Shown here one piece after another: positions 12,958 to 25,795 of a DNA stretch of 64,000 nucleotides. Positions within the stretch are counted from its first letter, which is position 1, and each line of letters starts with the position of its first letter. A model generated the notes under the pieces. The model ran no database searches and was not told the DNA's origin. It saw only the letters and a list, made by a program, of their open reading frames with translations. The position numbers were made by a program, and so were the translations under genes. Source of the stretch: Paralvinella palmiformis (Eukaryota > Annelida > Polychaeta > Terebellida > Alvinellidae); contig JAODUP010000831.1 in NCBI GenBank assembly GCA_025642065.1, forward strand, positions 62,501-126,500. The letters run 5' to 3'.

Positions 12958-12959
12958 TG
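12909..12959. repeat. (CT)n(GT)n microsatellite
   Basis: About 16 CT and 9 GT units. Confidence 0.97.
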
Positions 12960-13919
12960 GAGTGGAAAATCCAGAAATAGTAGCTAAAATGCTTGAACCC
13001 CTTCATGGACCTATACATTTTGTCGCATACGCATCCACAGCACTATGATGACTATCGTATTCATGCGCCAACTTACAAACCAGAAGAGGAAGAGGAGAGG
13101 AATCCAGCATATGAGATCAAGGACGTGGGATTCCCAAACAATTTAGCGGGATTTCACAATGAAAGATAGCAATGCCAAAAAAATAAATATCAAGTGACAA
13201 AAAACCAGGCTTGGGAAGACGTTTATATGGATTTATGCATGTCGCTTCCGCGCATCGGCGAATATGGAAAACTGAAGAGATAATAGATCCTCACGCCGGC
13301 GGACAGGTGGCGCTGGTGGTTTTTCACAGTCAGTTGATATTCTGGATCAGCAGAACGGAACATCCTAGTGTAGCAGAATCAGACCAGTTTTGGAACTGAG
13401 AAAAATTAAATCGTAGATAAATCCACTAGCTTCCTGGTCTTTAGCATAAATAATAAACCTGTTCTTGAATTTGAAATAAATTTCTCTACTGACATCATAG
13501 ATTTATTATCAATATGTACAATTGGCTAAAATGTATCAGGACACAGTTTGATCGTGAACTTCACCACAAAACGGGTTAATCGAACAAGTTGGTGACGTCA
13601 CAACAGCTACAACATAACCACTTCGGTAAGGACCACCATAGTCCATAGTTTGTTTCGTTGTGTGATCGGTTTTGTTTACAGCGTGAACTAGTGTGTAATC
13701 AGTGCTAATATCGTGTTTTGTGTGATACGACCAGTATATTTAGAGGTATATGAGTTTACAGAATCATTGTGAAATGTGGTTTAGCGTTGTGATGCGTACC
13801 AATGCGGCATATTAGATTGGAAAGGCTTGAACAATATCGAGAAAAAAAACCCTGAGGGCTGCTTGAACGGGTTTTGTCCAACGACTACATGACAAAGTCT
13901 CCCCCCCCCCCCCCAGAAT
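12960..13919. other. No gene seen
   Basis: One CTCF-like motif at 13302 and a C-run at about 13902-13914; otherwise unremarkable. Confidence 0.5.
13302..13319 (+). promoter_or_regulatory. CTCF-like motif
   Basis: GACAGGTGGCGCTGGTGG fits the bilaterian CTCF core (AGRTGGCGC). Single-site matches occur by chance; binding is unproven. Confidence 0.35.
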
Positions 13920-14760
13920 ACATACTTAAGCTGAGATTCCACATACGCGGGATGCGGCATGCAGATACGTCAAAAAATGGAACAGCATGTAAACAGACGA
14001 GCGCGATTCCATATGGCTTAAGCTGAGATTCCATATACGCGGCATGTGGATACGGCAAAAATGGAACAGCATGTAAACAGACGAGCGCGATTCCATATGG
14101 CTTAAGCTGAGATTCCATATACGCGGCATACAGATACGGCAAAAATGGAACAGCATGTAAACAGACGAGCGCGATTCCATATGGCTAAAGCTGACATTCC
14201 ATATACGCGGCATGCGGATACGGCAAAAATGGAACAGCATGTAAACAGACGAGCGCAATTCCATATGGCTTAAGCTGAGATTCCATAGACGCGGCATACA
14301 GATACGGCAAAAATGGAACAGCATGTAAACAGACGAGCGCGATTCCATATGGCTAAAGCTGACATTCCATATACGCGACATGCAGATACGGCAAAAATGG
14401 AACAGCATGTAAACAGACGAGCGCGATTCCATATGGCTTAAGCTGAGATTCCATATACGCGGCATGCAGATACGGCAAAAATGGAACAGCATGTAAACAG
14501 ACGAGCGCGATTCCATATGGCTTAAGCTGAGATTCCATATACGCGGCATGTGGATACGGCAAAAATGGAACAGCATGTAAACAGACGAGCGCGATTCATT
14601 AGGCTTAAGCTGACATTCAATATACGCGGCATGCAGATACGGCAAAATGGAACAGCATGTAAACAGATGAGCGCGATTCTATATGTCCGGATGCGGCATA
14701 CGATTTGTCCTGCGGCTGCGTATCGATGCGGATATGGCAAACTGAATCGCTCCATGTAGC
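13920..14760. repeat. 84-bp minisatellite, about nine units
   Basis: The word AACAGCATGTAAACAGACGA recurs at 13981, 14065, 14149, 14233, 14317, 14401, 14485, 14569 and 14651, giving spacings of 84 seven times and 82 once. Because 84 is a multiple of three, all frames stay open for long stretches on the minus strand; these are not genes. The right end contains AATCGCT-CCATGT-AGCGATT, a 7-bp-arm hairpin also found at 1546. Confidence 0.95.
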
Positions 14761-16119
14761 GATTAGTACGGCAAAAAATAAAAACCGGACCGGGAATCCA
14801 GAATATGACGTCGGGGGCAGGTATTTCCCGAACAATTTGGCGTGATTTTAGATTATCTGGTCAACCTGACGTATTGCTCGAATTTCTCCACATCAAATTG
14901 TAGTTCAAAACTTCGGCATATTGCTGAATAAACATTGTAAGGCTGTAACGACAGGAAATTGTTTTAATAATAATTTATTTTATAAGTATTTTTTGGAATT
15001 TAGATCTATTATGCGTATAATCTGTTTTGGGGGAGTAACTGACCCCCCTCTACACAAACCCACACCTGTTTTGTTTTTGCTATCTGTATTTCTGTTGTAT
15101 TGCCATATTTTAGCATGACAGACTGAAAACGCATGGGAACATAATAATAATAATAATAATGCCTCAAATAAGATGGCTGTAAAAACCGTATAATAGATTT
15201 AAAAGATTATTATTATTAAGCAACATTGAACAGGTGTGTCGGATTAAAATTTTTAACATTCTATAGTTACTATATCTTAATGGTGACTACTAGAATGATA
15301 ATGGGATATATCTGAAATTAGGTATACAAGAAATCAGTCTGAAATAGGCTAAATAAGTCAAAATGTGAACAATCGACATAGAATAAGCACTGAGCACAAA
15401 ATGAGTAGCGTTATTTGGCATGCAATTTATGACATCCGATATTTATTTGTGGATTCCAAGTTTCGAACTGTTTTTTAATAGCAAACTGTCTGTATTTATC
15501 TCCACAGTAACGTGAAGATTTTCCTGGTATTTAGCAAGATTCAAGAAACAGTGTTGTCGTAACTGGCCTGCCGTTTTCAGAACTAAGTACTTAGTCGTCC
15601 ATTTTATGATATGTTCCACTGTAAAGGGCTCTGAAGTTTAAACATCCAGAAGAACGGAATAGAAAAACTACAAAAGCCGCATATAAATTTGTGGTTTAGA
15701 CACATAATGATATCACCCATAATGGAGATCTAAAACCGACCTTTCCATCGGTAGTAATAAATATGCGGCCTGCGGCTTGGCCATCACCCAAAGGGCAGCC
15801 AAAGATAACGATCTGGATTTAGACAGGTTGTATCGGTTACTGATGTCGATGATATTCCGAGGACTGTAGATGACCGTTTTATATTCCCACTAAATCCATT
15901 ATGACCACCAAAATGGCAGACTTGCCGTCTTCGAGGGGTAGTTAAAGTACAATGAAGGGATGATATCTCGGGGGGGGGGGTTGTCTTGATGTCTGGTTTT
16001 GAGGTAATTCCCCCAACACAAAATGTTGTTTACGATCATTTTGCTTGAAAGAGTCCGGTCTGGTAACTCGCGTTAGAAGAGAACAAATACGTACACCTCG
16101 TGGATGGAACAAAATAAAA

Positions 16120-16215
16120 CACCAATGAAATGGGATGTATACTGGGATGTATAATTTTGGGTGCTGTATAATATTTTGGGGGATGTATTATTTTGAGGGG
16201 ATGTATAATTTTTGT
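16120..16215 (+). repeat. Short tandem array of GGGATGTATAATTTT
   Basis: Five imperfect 15-25-bp units. Confidence 0.75.
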
Positions 16216-18321
16216 CTCGCATCAAATGTCGCAATAGCGTGAAGAGTTCTTCATCTTTAGTTTCATAAAATGCACAAGTCATCGTTTGCTCAGTAAGAAC
16301 GTAAAAATTAAGTTAATCTTCAGAAATATGAAATATTAATTTTGAATACCAGAGTAGACAATCAGTAGCCGTACTCGTGATTAAGATTTGGAGGTGACAG
16401 CTACTTGAACCACAACATTGATGTTACAACGGCCAGAACGGTGCATTATAGTGTATGGGGGGGGGGGGAGTATGATTCCCCGTATCTAAAGAACTGTTTT
16501 AATAATCGTCGCTTAAACCACGTTTCTGGTAACATATCCGTTTGATGTTAATGAAGTTAACACGTGACTGAAGGAGCGGCCTAGGCTTTTTGCCAGAAAA
16601 GCCGCTATTCGCTACATCTAATCGAGTCCCGGTTGAACCCGCTCCAGTTGGCATCATTAATAAAGCTCGGGTTCCAGCCAATTCTCCACGCTACAGTCTG
16701 GTTGATGGGCCATACATGAGTGTGATGGAGTGACCGTTTGGGCTCCGGGGTTTTGAACTGTGGGTCTCTCTCTCACGTACACACACACACACACAAGACA
16801 CGAGTTCCTGTTCTTTTAGCTTAGTAGCAGTATTATTTCGAAACTCTTCTAATTAGTAAACAGCTCAAGACAAACGAGTGATAAAAGGTCCTTTTCCACT
16901 TAAAACCCCCAGTAAAAGACGTTAATATTTGGCGATCGGTATGCGCGCACTGCGTTATAACTGTCACCGCGACCTCTGGCGGTATGACTGGATAGCCAGC
17001 GACCCCCGACCGCTGACCCCTAGGCCATAGTGTGGGCGAGATTCGTCAGCGGAAAGCTTCCCAGTTTCAAATGCCGAAGCTCGCAGCAGTCGTTTCTCCG
17101 AACCGTGCCCCGGCCTGCCTAGCTTAACGCCTGCCCCCTGATTCGCCGTAGTGGACAAAACACGGTGGCTGGTCGAATGCTTTGTGCGGATGGATGTGGT
17201 GTCTCTAGCAGCTAACTCGTAGTAGATGGGGGCGGGCTGGGCTAGCGTTAATTAACTGAACGGCTAGCGGAAGGTCGGACCATGGCTGGGTATTTGATCG
17301 ATAACTACGATTAAGTTACTGTCTTAGCTTTCTTACGTTTCCTCGACGCGCAGCGTTTGACGTCATATACTAGAAACGTTGGAGCGGTCTGTGCAGGTTG
17401 AAGGATTATGGACTAAGAAGCGCTTGTGATTAGCTGTATGGCTCTGAGATACGAATTATATTATTCTCTATATTATAATCTTATACAGGTTAGTGCAATA
17501 TATTCATATCGTTATCGCAATTTTTTGGGCATATGATAATATATACAGTTTCCATAAATCTTATTCAGTGTGTGTGTGTGTACGCGCGCCTACAGATATA
17601 CTAGTCTAGACCATAGCCTAGGCCCTAGTATATGTTTATTAATAATTCTGACCTGTACCCATAGAATAGATGGTTAGTGTGAATATGATTGTATGACACA
17701 TACTCATAGATAATGACATATGTTATGTGCGTGCGTTCGTGCATGCGTGTATGTGAGTACTTAATCGTGTGTGAATGAATCTAGCCTAGACTAGATAGTC
17801 TATAAAATTATAAATGAGGGTACTGTGTCTGAGACTAGTCACTAGAATATCTAGATCTAGATATATAGTCTATACTCTATAGTTGTACATTTCTATTAAT
17901 CGTGTGCTTACTTTTTGTTTACTTTAGTCGTTGGGCTAAGTTATTTTTTTATGATCTAAAGTTTGATATAAATCTAGATAATTCTATATGAAGGCACCAA
18001 TAGTCTTGGATAGACTGACCAGTGAATAGCCTAGAACATGCAGATGATTGTACAAACTCCAAATAACGACCAACAATGCTGCTGGTGGTTGCTAAGTAAT
18101 ACATAATTTATCAACACTATCATGTGCAATGAATGAAAGGGGAACAGATCTGAAGGAAAAAATAATATCCTTTTCACATTACCCCATAAAACAGAAATTA
18201 CTTGAAACTAGTCCTATCCGTTGCCCTCCCGGGGAATGTTTAGCAATAGATTGTCTAAAAGTAGGAAGCATTTCCTGTTGCTAAGTAGTTGATAATAATG
18301 GTCACATTGTCCTGGGGGCAT

Positions 18322-18963
18322 TCAGGTGACAACTGATATTTGACCATTCAGATATAATTGTCCTAGCTCTATTACTTGGTGAGCGAATTCTACAAAGGGC
18401 CTATTTGGGACTTTGTGCAACATCTTCTGTATATTCAAACATGATTGTGTTGCTATGTTAAAGTGATGTCGAAATGTCGCTGTTGTGCCATCGTCATGCA
18501 CCGTCCTTAGCCGGTTTGATTCGTGCTGTTGACATGCCAGAACATGCCCAGCTTTGGATATTATGTGCTTCAGACATCGCATTGTGATGTAATAGAAGGT
18601 GGACAACTCAGTTTCGTCAGTAGATCTCTACACACAAAGTCTACACACAAAGAAACGCCTGTTCCATCTGCAGCCCTATTGCAAATGTGCAGTACTATAT
18701 TGCTTGTCAACTTGACACCTCATATACTTCACCACATAATTATAGCAACAGTGCTGCGTTATGCGGCGTTTTGAGGCAGCTTTTGTTATTATGTTGACCA
18801 GTCCGTTGCGGTTCTGCATTCCACGACCAGTCACCCAGTCGAATGCCTTGTTCAGAGTCAACACAAAGCCTGCATTCAGCTTCACGCCGAGACTGAATGC
18901 GTATTGGTCTGAAACAAAGACGCGGAAACCGCATGGGTGAAGAATTACAGCTATGTCAGCCAC
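18322..18963 (-). other. Possible degraded ORF, unrecognised
   Basis: Two long open frames on the minus strand (18963-18676 and 18606-18322) lie end to end and are richer in mixed residues than chance frames here. I recognise no motif and see no clean splice link, so this may be an old mobile-element ORF or chance. Confidence 0.2.
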
Positions 18964-20554
18964 GATCTTCTGATAATTAAAAACCCATCAACCTATATTA
19001 TCTTGTCGTCGTCGCATCCGACACGGCCCCTCTGGGCCGATGACCGGCGATGCCCGTCCTGACGGGGGGCGAAATACCCCTCCCCCAAGTCAATCACTGA
19101 ACCGCGCCTACCACACAGTACTAGCGTCTACTCGCGGACGACATACAATCGTCTATTCCTAGCTGAAAGGCCGACTGGAGATGACGAAACGAGGCGCAGG
19201 CCATCTCCTTTCATGGCTATGACATAACACAGACGTTATCTGACGTAGAAGTGAACTCGGAAATTTGTCCTAAGAACGCGCCTTCGCCCGTCGGTTGTCA
19301 TTCTCTACGAACTGTGATGAAAGTTGGGCTTCAGCGCGTTTGTTGTCGTAAGAGCGAGCCGCCGCCGCCGCTCAGGTTCCTTCGTAAATGGATAATTGTC
19401 TCGGCGGTTTGCTTAGAGAACTTGGATAAACGAGACGCTGGAAGAAGGTCTATCTGTCTCCGACTTAGCCAGCTAGATAATATTGATGTGCACGTCGATA
19501 GGCCGAAGATGGGATAAAGACCACTTAAACTGCGTAAGTAGGGACCGACTTTGCGTAAGAAATTAGTGTTTCATTAAAATGTCGAGAGAAGGTTTACATC
19601 AGTAGAGTCCGCCTCCGCCCCCCCCCCACACCTCCCCCCTGTTCGTTGAATCTTTGAAATGGACAGTCATCGAAGGAATCGGACATCGGGTCCACAAACA
19701 CAGCAAAAATGTTATAGAAACGGACATAGTATGGTTGGTCCATAGGAATATACATACTTAATATGTTATTGACATTGCTCTTGTCACGACTTGTGATTTC
19801 TAAGAGATAGCAGAAAAAATTTAAATTGTAATTGAGGAATGAGAGGACGTTATGATATGCTACTGAACTGGAGGCTGATTGGACCATTTCCTTGAAACAT
19901 ATTTATGTTTTCATTAATTTTTATTTATCATTTTATTGATATTGATTGGACCTATTATCCTATTATAGCAGATAGGTTATTCAATATTAGGAGAAAAGTG
20001 TAATATTGGGAATAGGAAGTTTTATTACTTTACCTAATTTATATTGTAATGCATGCAAATAATATCTACTAGTCTAGTATATCATAGTTAATTATAATTA
20101 AATATCAATTATTTTCCCAACTGATTTTCGGTTTAATTTCTGTGTTATCTTTGTCATATTCTAAATCAGACATTTGGCCCCTCGGTTCAAGTCAGAATTA
20201 TCAGTTCTTTAAAACCCATTTAATACCGACAATTCCATTTTTGAGAGAATCAGATATATATATATATAGTCATTTTCCAAATTTGCGCTGGTCTCCTGAT
20301 CAGTTTATGAAGCTTTAGATAAGATTTACAAATACTCTGTACAAGTCTAAGTCAATGACAAGCACCAAAATGAAAATAATTTAATGAATGGTTTTTATTG
20401 AATTTTATCATTGCCAATTCCTTTGCAATAAATAGGAGATTGGAACTACCAAGATTCACTTTTTAAAAAGCATTCCCATTTTTACAGAACTTCATATGGA
20501 GTTGACAAGACTAAGACTTCTTTGGTGAGATTCCTGCTAAGATGGCAATATAAA

Positions 20555-20615
20555 ATTACCAATGGTAATTTGGTATTGTTATGGTAATTGTATTGTTATG
20601 GTAATTTACCATAAC
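20555..20615 (+). repeat. TTATGGTAATT direct and inverted repeats
   Basis: ATTGTTATGGTAATT occurs twice, preceded by AATGGTAATTTGGT and followed by inverted AATTTACCATAAC. Confidence 0.75.
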
Positions 20616-21119
20616 ACAAATTCCACATATTGATATAGGCAATGAACGGATTTTGGTTAATTAGTCTCTAAAAAATTACAATCTTATTTAGATAATCTTG
20701 ATAAAATCATTTGTAATCAAATCTATGTGTATGTGTCAGCAAATACACCTGTGTGGAAAACATTTTTTGTTGTTGTGTGACATCAGTGACATACCAGATA
20801 TGGGATTGGGTCAATTCTATTTTTGTCAATTCCAAATTCCATTCGATCAATTCCGTAAATGCTCTTAATAATTTCAATACTAATCCAAGCAATTCCAATT
20901 TCTATAGATTTAATACTATCATCTTTTTATATCACATATAAGAATCTTACTCTTCCAGTGAACAAATCATGGCTAATTAGACGAAAGTGAATAATTATTA
21001 TGGAATAGGGGTAGATACTTAAAGTGAAAAAAAATGGGTATAAAGCAGTATTTGAGGTAAAACCATAGCAACAAATTTATATTTTTGTTTTGTAAAGAAA
21101 AAGTAATATGGTAAGTAAT

Positions 21120-21334
21120 TTTTGTGGACATGATCCATTGAATTGAATTTTTGAATTGAATGATTTATTTCCAAACTCTACAATATTACCATTACAACAA
21201 TAGTTATGTACTACATACAAATATATATCATTGTAATTACAGTAATGGATAAGAAAAGTTATATATATATATATATATATTAATATATATATATATCAAT
21301 ATATATATTTTGATTGTAATTAAGTAATGGATAG

Positions 21335-21374
<40 letters not shown>

Positions 21375-21516
21375 CAATAGTTATTACTACATACAAATAT
21401 ATATCATTTAAAATGTAATTACAGTAATATAAAAAAGTTATATATATATATAATATATATATATATATAAATTAATTAATAATACATAAAGTAATTACAG
21501 TAATGGATAAGAAAAG

Positions 21517-21559
<43 letters not shown>

Positions 21560-21560
21560 A
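21120..21560 (+). repeat. TA-linked tandem array
   Basis: The unit ATTACAGTAATGGATAAG followed by a (TA) run recurs four times (from 21235, 21318, 21417 and 21491). A related block ACAATAGTTATGTACTACAT also recurs. Left edge has AATTGAATT words like a LINE tail. Confidence 0.8.
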
Positions 21561-21919
21561 AAGTAGAAATTCATCAATTCAAATCAAATTCACCACCAGT
21601 TCATACATTTTTCACATGTCTTTGAGATATTGTCAGGATCTAGGCGGCCATTTAATCTTTATCTTAATGACATATTTAGTATGTTTGTTTTATTTTTATA
21701 CATTAAACCAAATGGCTTTATTTTGTCAGATTTACACTTTATTGTTCATGAAAAGTCAAAGACCAGGATATGAGCGATTTGACCAAATCAGTTATACACG
21801 TAAACAATTCTTATATCACGTGGACTGAATCAAGTCCCATATAATTAGCTATATGTTTTTGGTAAATGAGATGATATACTTTGTATAGTTTAGTCAGTAA
21901 TACATTATGGTGTTTTGTT

Positions 21920-21929
21920 CACACACACA

Positions 21930-21961
<32 letters not shown>
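21920..21961. repeat. (CA)n(CG)n tract
   Basis: About 13 CA then 8 CG units; pure purine-pyrimidine alternation, the best Z-DNA candidate in the window. Confidence 0.97.
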
Positions 21962-23205
21962 TGGATGAGACTGACATTGAAGGCTTTAGGGTCTAGTAAG
22001 GTTCATGCTAACATGCATTTATGCCTGTTATTATAATCTAATAACACCAATAACAAAAGTCATATGGCAATATTATAATACGTATCGGTTTACTTTGGCT
22101 AATAATACTCGTTGTTTATTATGTAATTATGTAATTATGTGAAAATCTAACTTTTGAGAATCTTCACTAGCTGCTGCTTAGAAATTATATAGTTATCATT
22201 AAATTTGACTTAGTTTTGATTTAAATACACTGTGTGGGCCTTTAAATCATTACGACAAGGCATTATGTCATGCAGCTTGAGGCTGTTACACAGACTTCCT
22301 TTTCATCTCTGAGAAAACGCGTTGCCGGTTTTCTCTTTCGACTACAGATCAAAGCAACCCACGAGAAAAAAGGGGATGAAATACGTCACGAAAACCTGTG
22401 AGGCCGTTATTTATCGACGAGAGTTTTTGCCGTGTGAAAAAAGAAGATTATTCTCGAGTGGTTTGCGAAGAATCGTTCGAATGAGAGCTAATTTGGCTAT
22501 TTCTGGGTTCAGGTGTTCTGAGCGATAATGCCCATAATTAGTAGGTATCGTTTGGCAGGTGATAACTAATTATACATCGAGATTTCCTGCTCCGACTCGC
22601 GGTGGTCCTGTCTTCGGGACATGTGCGTCCTCTCAAGCGATAGTTCGTTTCTTTGTGGTGAGCACACACACACACACACAGCGAGAATCGGGCTTTCATT
22701 TTGATGTCCGACTTTGGTGAAACAAAATGAGATTATCCCTAAAATTATAAAAAGGGTTACATATGATATCTCTATGCCGAAATTATAATCAAGCTGTGAC
22801 AAGTTTAAAATGGAAGTCTACATATGAATGGTTTCGTCTCAATTACCAGACAATCCTGTTATATCGTATTCTCATTTCGACTAAACTGCCACAATCTTGC
22901 GTGAAATAATCACCAACTATCAGATTTCAATTAGCAGGCGTAGATAAGGCCATTGATGTTGTGTTTAATTTCATTTTAGGCCTCGTCAGTTTGGTTTTTC
23001 CAGGATCAAGTACATTAATTGGCTGTAAGCTACAGAGTCGTTTCTATTATACCGACATAAGCCATATATCGTCTTTTATATTTCATCACTTTGATGTCAT
23101 TCCGACGTCAGTTGATGTAAATGATCTCGCATCAGCGGTTACGGCTGTTGGAGGTCCATTCTCTAATTGCAATCAGAGAAACAAACGTATCATATTCTGT
23201 CATCT

Positions 23206-23209
<4 letters not shown>

Positions 23210-23243
<34 letters not shown>

Positions 23244-23335
23244 AAGATTACGTATTTCTGTCCTTATTACTTTTCAGTTTCAATGTTGCGATGTTTTGTT
23301 TGCTGTTTTTTCCCTTCTAATTTATGAGTAGAATA

Positions 23336-23382
<47 letters not shown>
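23210..23382. repeat. Two TA microsatellites flanking the 100-bp duplication
   Basis: TA runs at 23210-23237 and 23338-23376. Confidence 0.95.
23239..23340 (+). repeat. 100-bp direct duplication, left copy
   Basis: From AAAAAAGATTACGTA to TTATGAGTAGAATA; repeated at 24124-24223 with roughly ten changes, including an identical block TTTTGTTTGCTGTTTTTTCC. Flanked on both sides by TA repeats. Confidence 0.92.
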
Positions 23383-23384
<2 letters not shown>

Positions 23385-24123
23385 TTCTTTAACTTCCTTT
23401 CTGGTTGTCTGTTTGTATGAAAATGTAAATTCTAATGTTTACGGTCACTTGTGCATATGTCAAACTGAATCATAATGGACCCCATTTCAACGACCACAGA
23501 TTGGCTTTTCTGTGGTCGGCCGCGGAGTCTGCGGTTCAGTGATTGCTGTCCATAATCTTGGCCATTAGAAATAAATTTACATTAAACGGCGTACTCTGAG
23601 TGATTTGCCGTTGAAGGTTTAATCTGCCGAGCCGTTAACATCCTCTAAATTGGCCGTCTATTTCAAATCCTAGCCCGGTAACATTACTCGGTGGTGTGGG
23701 AACATTAAGACTTCGCCGAAATGAAGTTTTAAGTATATGACCAGAAACGAGACCGGCCCGACCGTCTTCAGACACCGAACAAAACCTACGTTGGCTGGTT
23801 AATGCGTGTAGTGGACAAGGTTTTGATTAGCAGTAATTATAGACCACTTCAAGGTCTCCGTCATCTGGCCAGACATGTAATCACAGATAACGACATTAGT
23901 TGCCATGGTACGGGTCTACTACTTACCATCCCTATTTTAATGCTGATGTAAATTGTAACTCCTTATTATTCAGCTCGTACACTATGATGTCGGCGGTTTT
24001 CTACTTATCCTCTTATAAGGACAACTGACCCGAGGTTAAATAAGAGGCTGTTTTAATTCTTCCGGTTGGTTACTAAAAATAATATAAACCATTTTGAGGA
24101 TTTTTTAGGTTGACTAAATTAAC

Positions 24124-24223
24124 AAAAAAGATTACGTAATTCTGTGATAATTACTTTGCTGTTTCAATGTCGCGATGTTTTGTTTGCTGTTTTTTCCCTT
24201 CTAATTTATGAGTAGAATATTTA
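24124..24223 (+). repeat. 100-bp direct duplication, right copy
   Basis: Second copy, 885 bp to the right of the first and same orientation. The 780 bp between the copies has no recognisable gene. Confidence 0.92.
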
Positions 24224-25639
24224 TTGAGACACACGATACAATAATTCCGATTAAGTTATTATGATTAATGTGCAATAAATGGACAGTGAAATTTGAAGAG
24301 CTACGGTGCGGGGTTAATATCATAATGCACTAAAAATAGACTGTCATAATGTCATAATTGATAGTTCAGATTTCTTATTGTTGGGTTTTTTAAATATATT
24401 TTATTCGGTTATCGCTGGCTTCTTGAATGGCTTCTGCTTATAAGAGGTGTCTTATTGTTATCGTTATCATCATTATTAACGATTCGAAAATGTACCGAAA
24501 TGACGCAAAGGATCCCCCCCCCTCCATCGATGGCTTTGTGAAAGAAGCTCTCAGTAGAATTTCGCATTAATCTGTTTGTCTTGTGTTCGACGTCAAATTA
24601 CCACCTCATTAGGCTGTCAGACGGGCCTACCTAGAAAAGAAGATTACTTTATATACACAATGTGTGTCAGGGAGATAAACCCTCGCTTTCACAGACTGTT
24701 TGTAGTTCTCGGAATATGGAAACAGTTGGTGAAAATGGATGTTAGATATTTGTGGAAACGGATTAGGGCTTCTAGTGGTCTTCTGGCTGTTATTGTAGTA
24801 GTTAGAGCGACTTAATGCCAGCGTTTTATGTGTTTTAGTTAATAATGAGATTAATTAGAACCAGTTAACGACCGGCCGGTTGAAGTGCAATTAACGTCTG
24901 ACGTGTAAACAACGCTGTAACGAGTCTTTCTCGAAAGTGGGTTACAGAGATGAACGCGTTCTGTTACAGCACACAGGACAACCGGTGTAAGCTAATATAT
25001 GCAGTTTATAGCACAGCTAATCGTTTTATACACAGTGCGTTGTTTTTACCCCGGTTACTAAATACACGATGTAAAATGCGACACACATCTTTATTGTAAT
25101 ATAAACAATTAAAAAATATAAGAAACGAATTGATTCATAATGTTGACTATGATAGTAACTAACCTAGCATTCACAATGATAATATATTCACATTGACATC
25201 GATATTAAATACTCCTCCTATAACCAGTACTTTATTCTCACAACTTCCAGTGCAGGATTATACACAATATAATGTACTATGGATCTTTATTTAGGAAGTC
25301 AGCGTTTAAAGCACTCAGCCACCCACGATGTTGTGAAATGGAAAAATTACCACAGTTTTAGGGTGTGTGTTCGTAATGACCGGATTAAGTGCCACGTGCT
25401 CAAGCCCCCCCCCCGACTAACCGAGTTGAGTATAAAACTCCCCCCCTCGAGTTGAGTATAAAACTTCGACATTATTAGTTTAAAATCCATTTTCTTTCAT
25501 TATAATTCTACCCAAACATTACACCATGACACATAACAGCATTGTAGTGCCTAGTAATGGTGATAGACGATTCTGTACTGTACATATTTCTTAGAGGCGC
25601 ATGCATCCAACACAGAAACTATGCCCCCTGGCAATGATT

Positions 25640-25795
25640 CAAGAAAATTGGTAAACTGACTTGTCTAGTCTGGGACAAATGGGAGACAGGAAGGAGGAAA
25701 CAAATCATCAAAAATACAGGTATCAGGTGGATTTGACCCCACAACCTAGAGATTTATAACGTTGTACTCTAACCACCACGTCATTGGAACCCCCG
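25640..25795 (-). mobile_element. Third tRNA-derived SINE
   Basis: Minus strand: A-box-like TGGTGGTTAGAGT (25778-25766) and B box GGTCAAATCC (25738-25729), with a possible T arm GTGG-loop-CCAC. A pyrimidine-rich body follows. Not a functional tRNA: the acceptor stem does not pair. Confidence 0.5.

Larger units (their letters stand above)
14761..20554. other. No secure gene
   Basis: GC-richer blocks at 16.5-17.4 and 19.0-19.5 kb, CTAG-rich stretch at 17.6-18.05 kb, G-runs at 15970 and 16457, and the doubtful ORF pair at 18.3-19.0 kb. No supported exon. Confidence 0.45.

Noticed and set aside
13885..14835. Long minus-strand frames up to 239 codons with HFCRICMPRIW-type repeats
   Set aside because: They follow from an 84-bp tandem repeat, a multiple of three, in three frames; no start context, splice sites or known domain.
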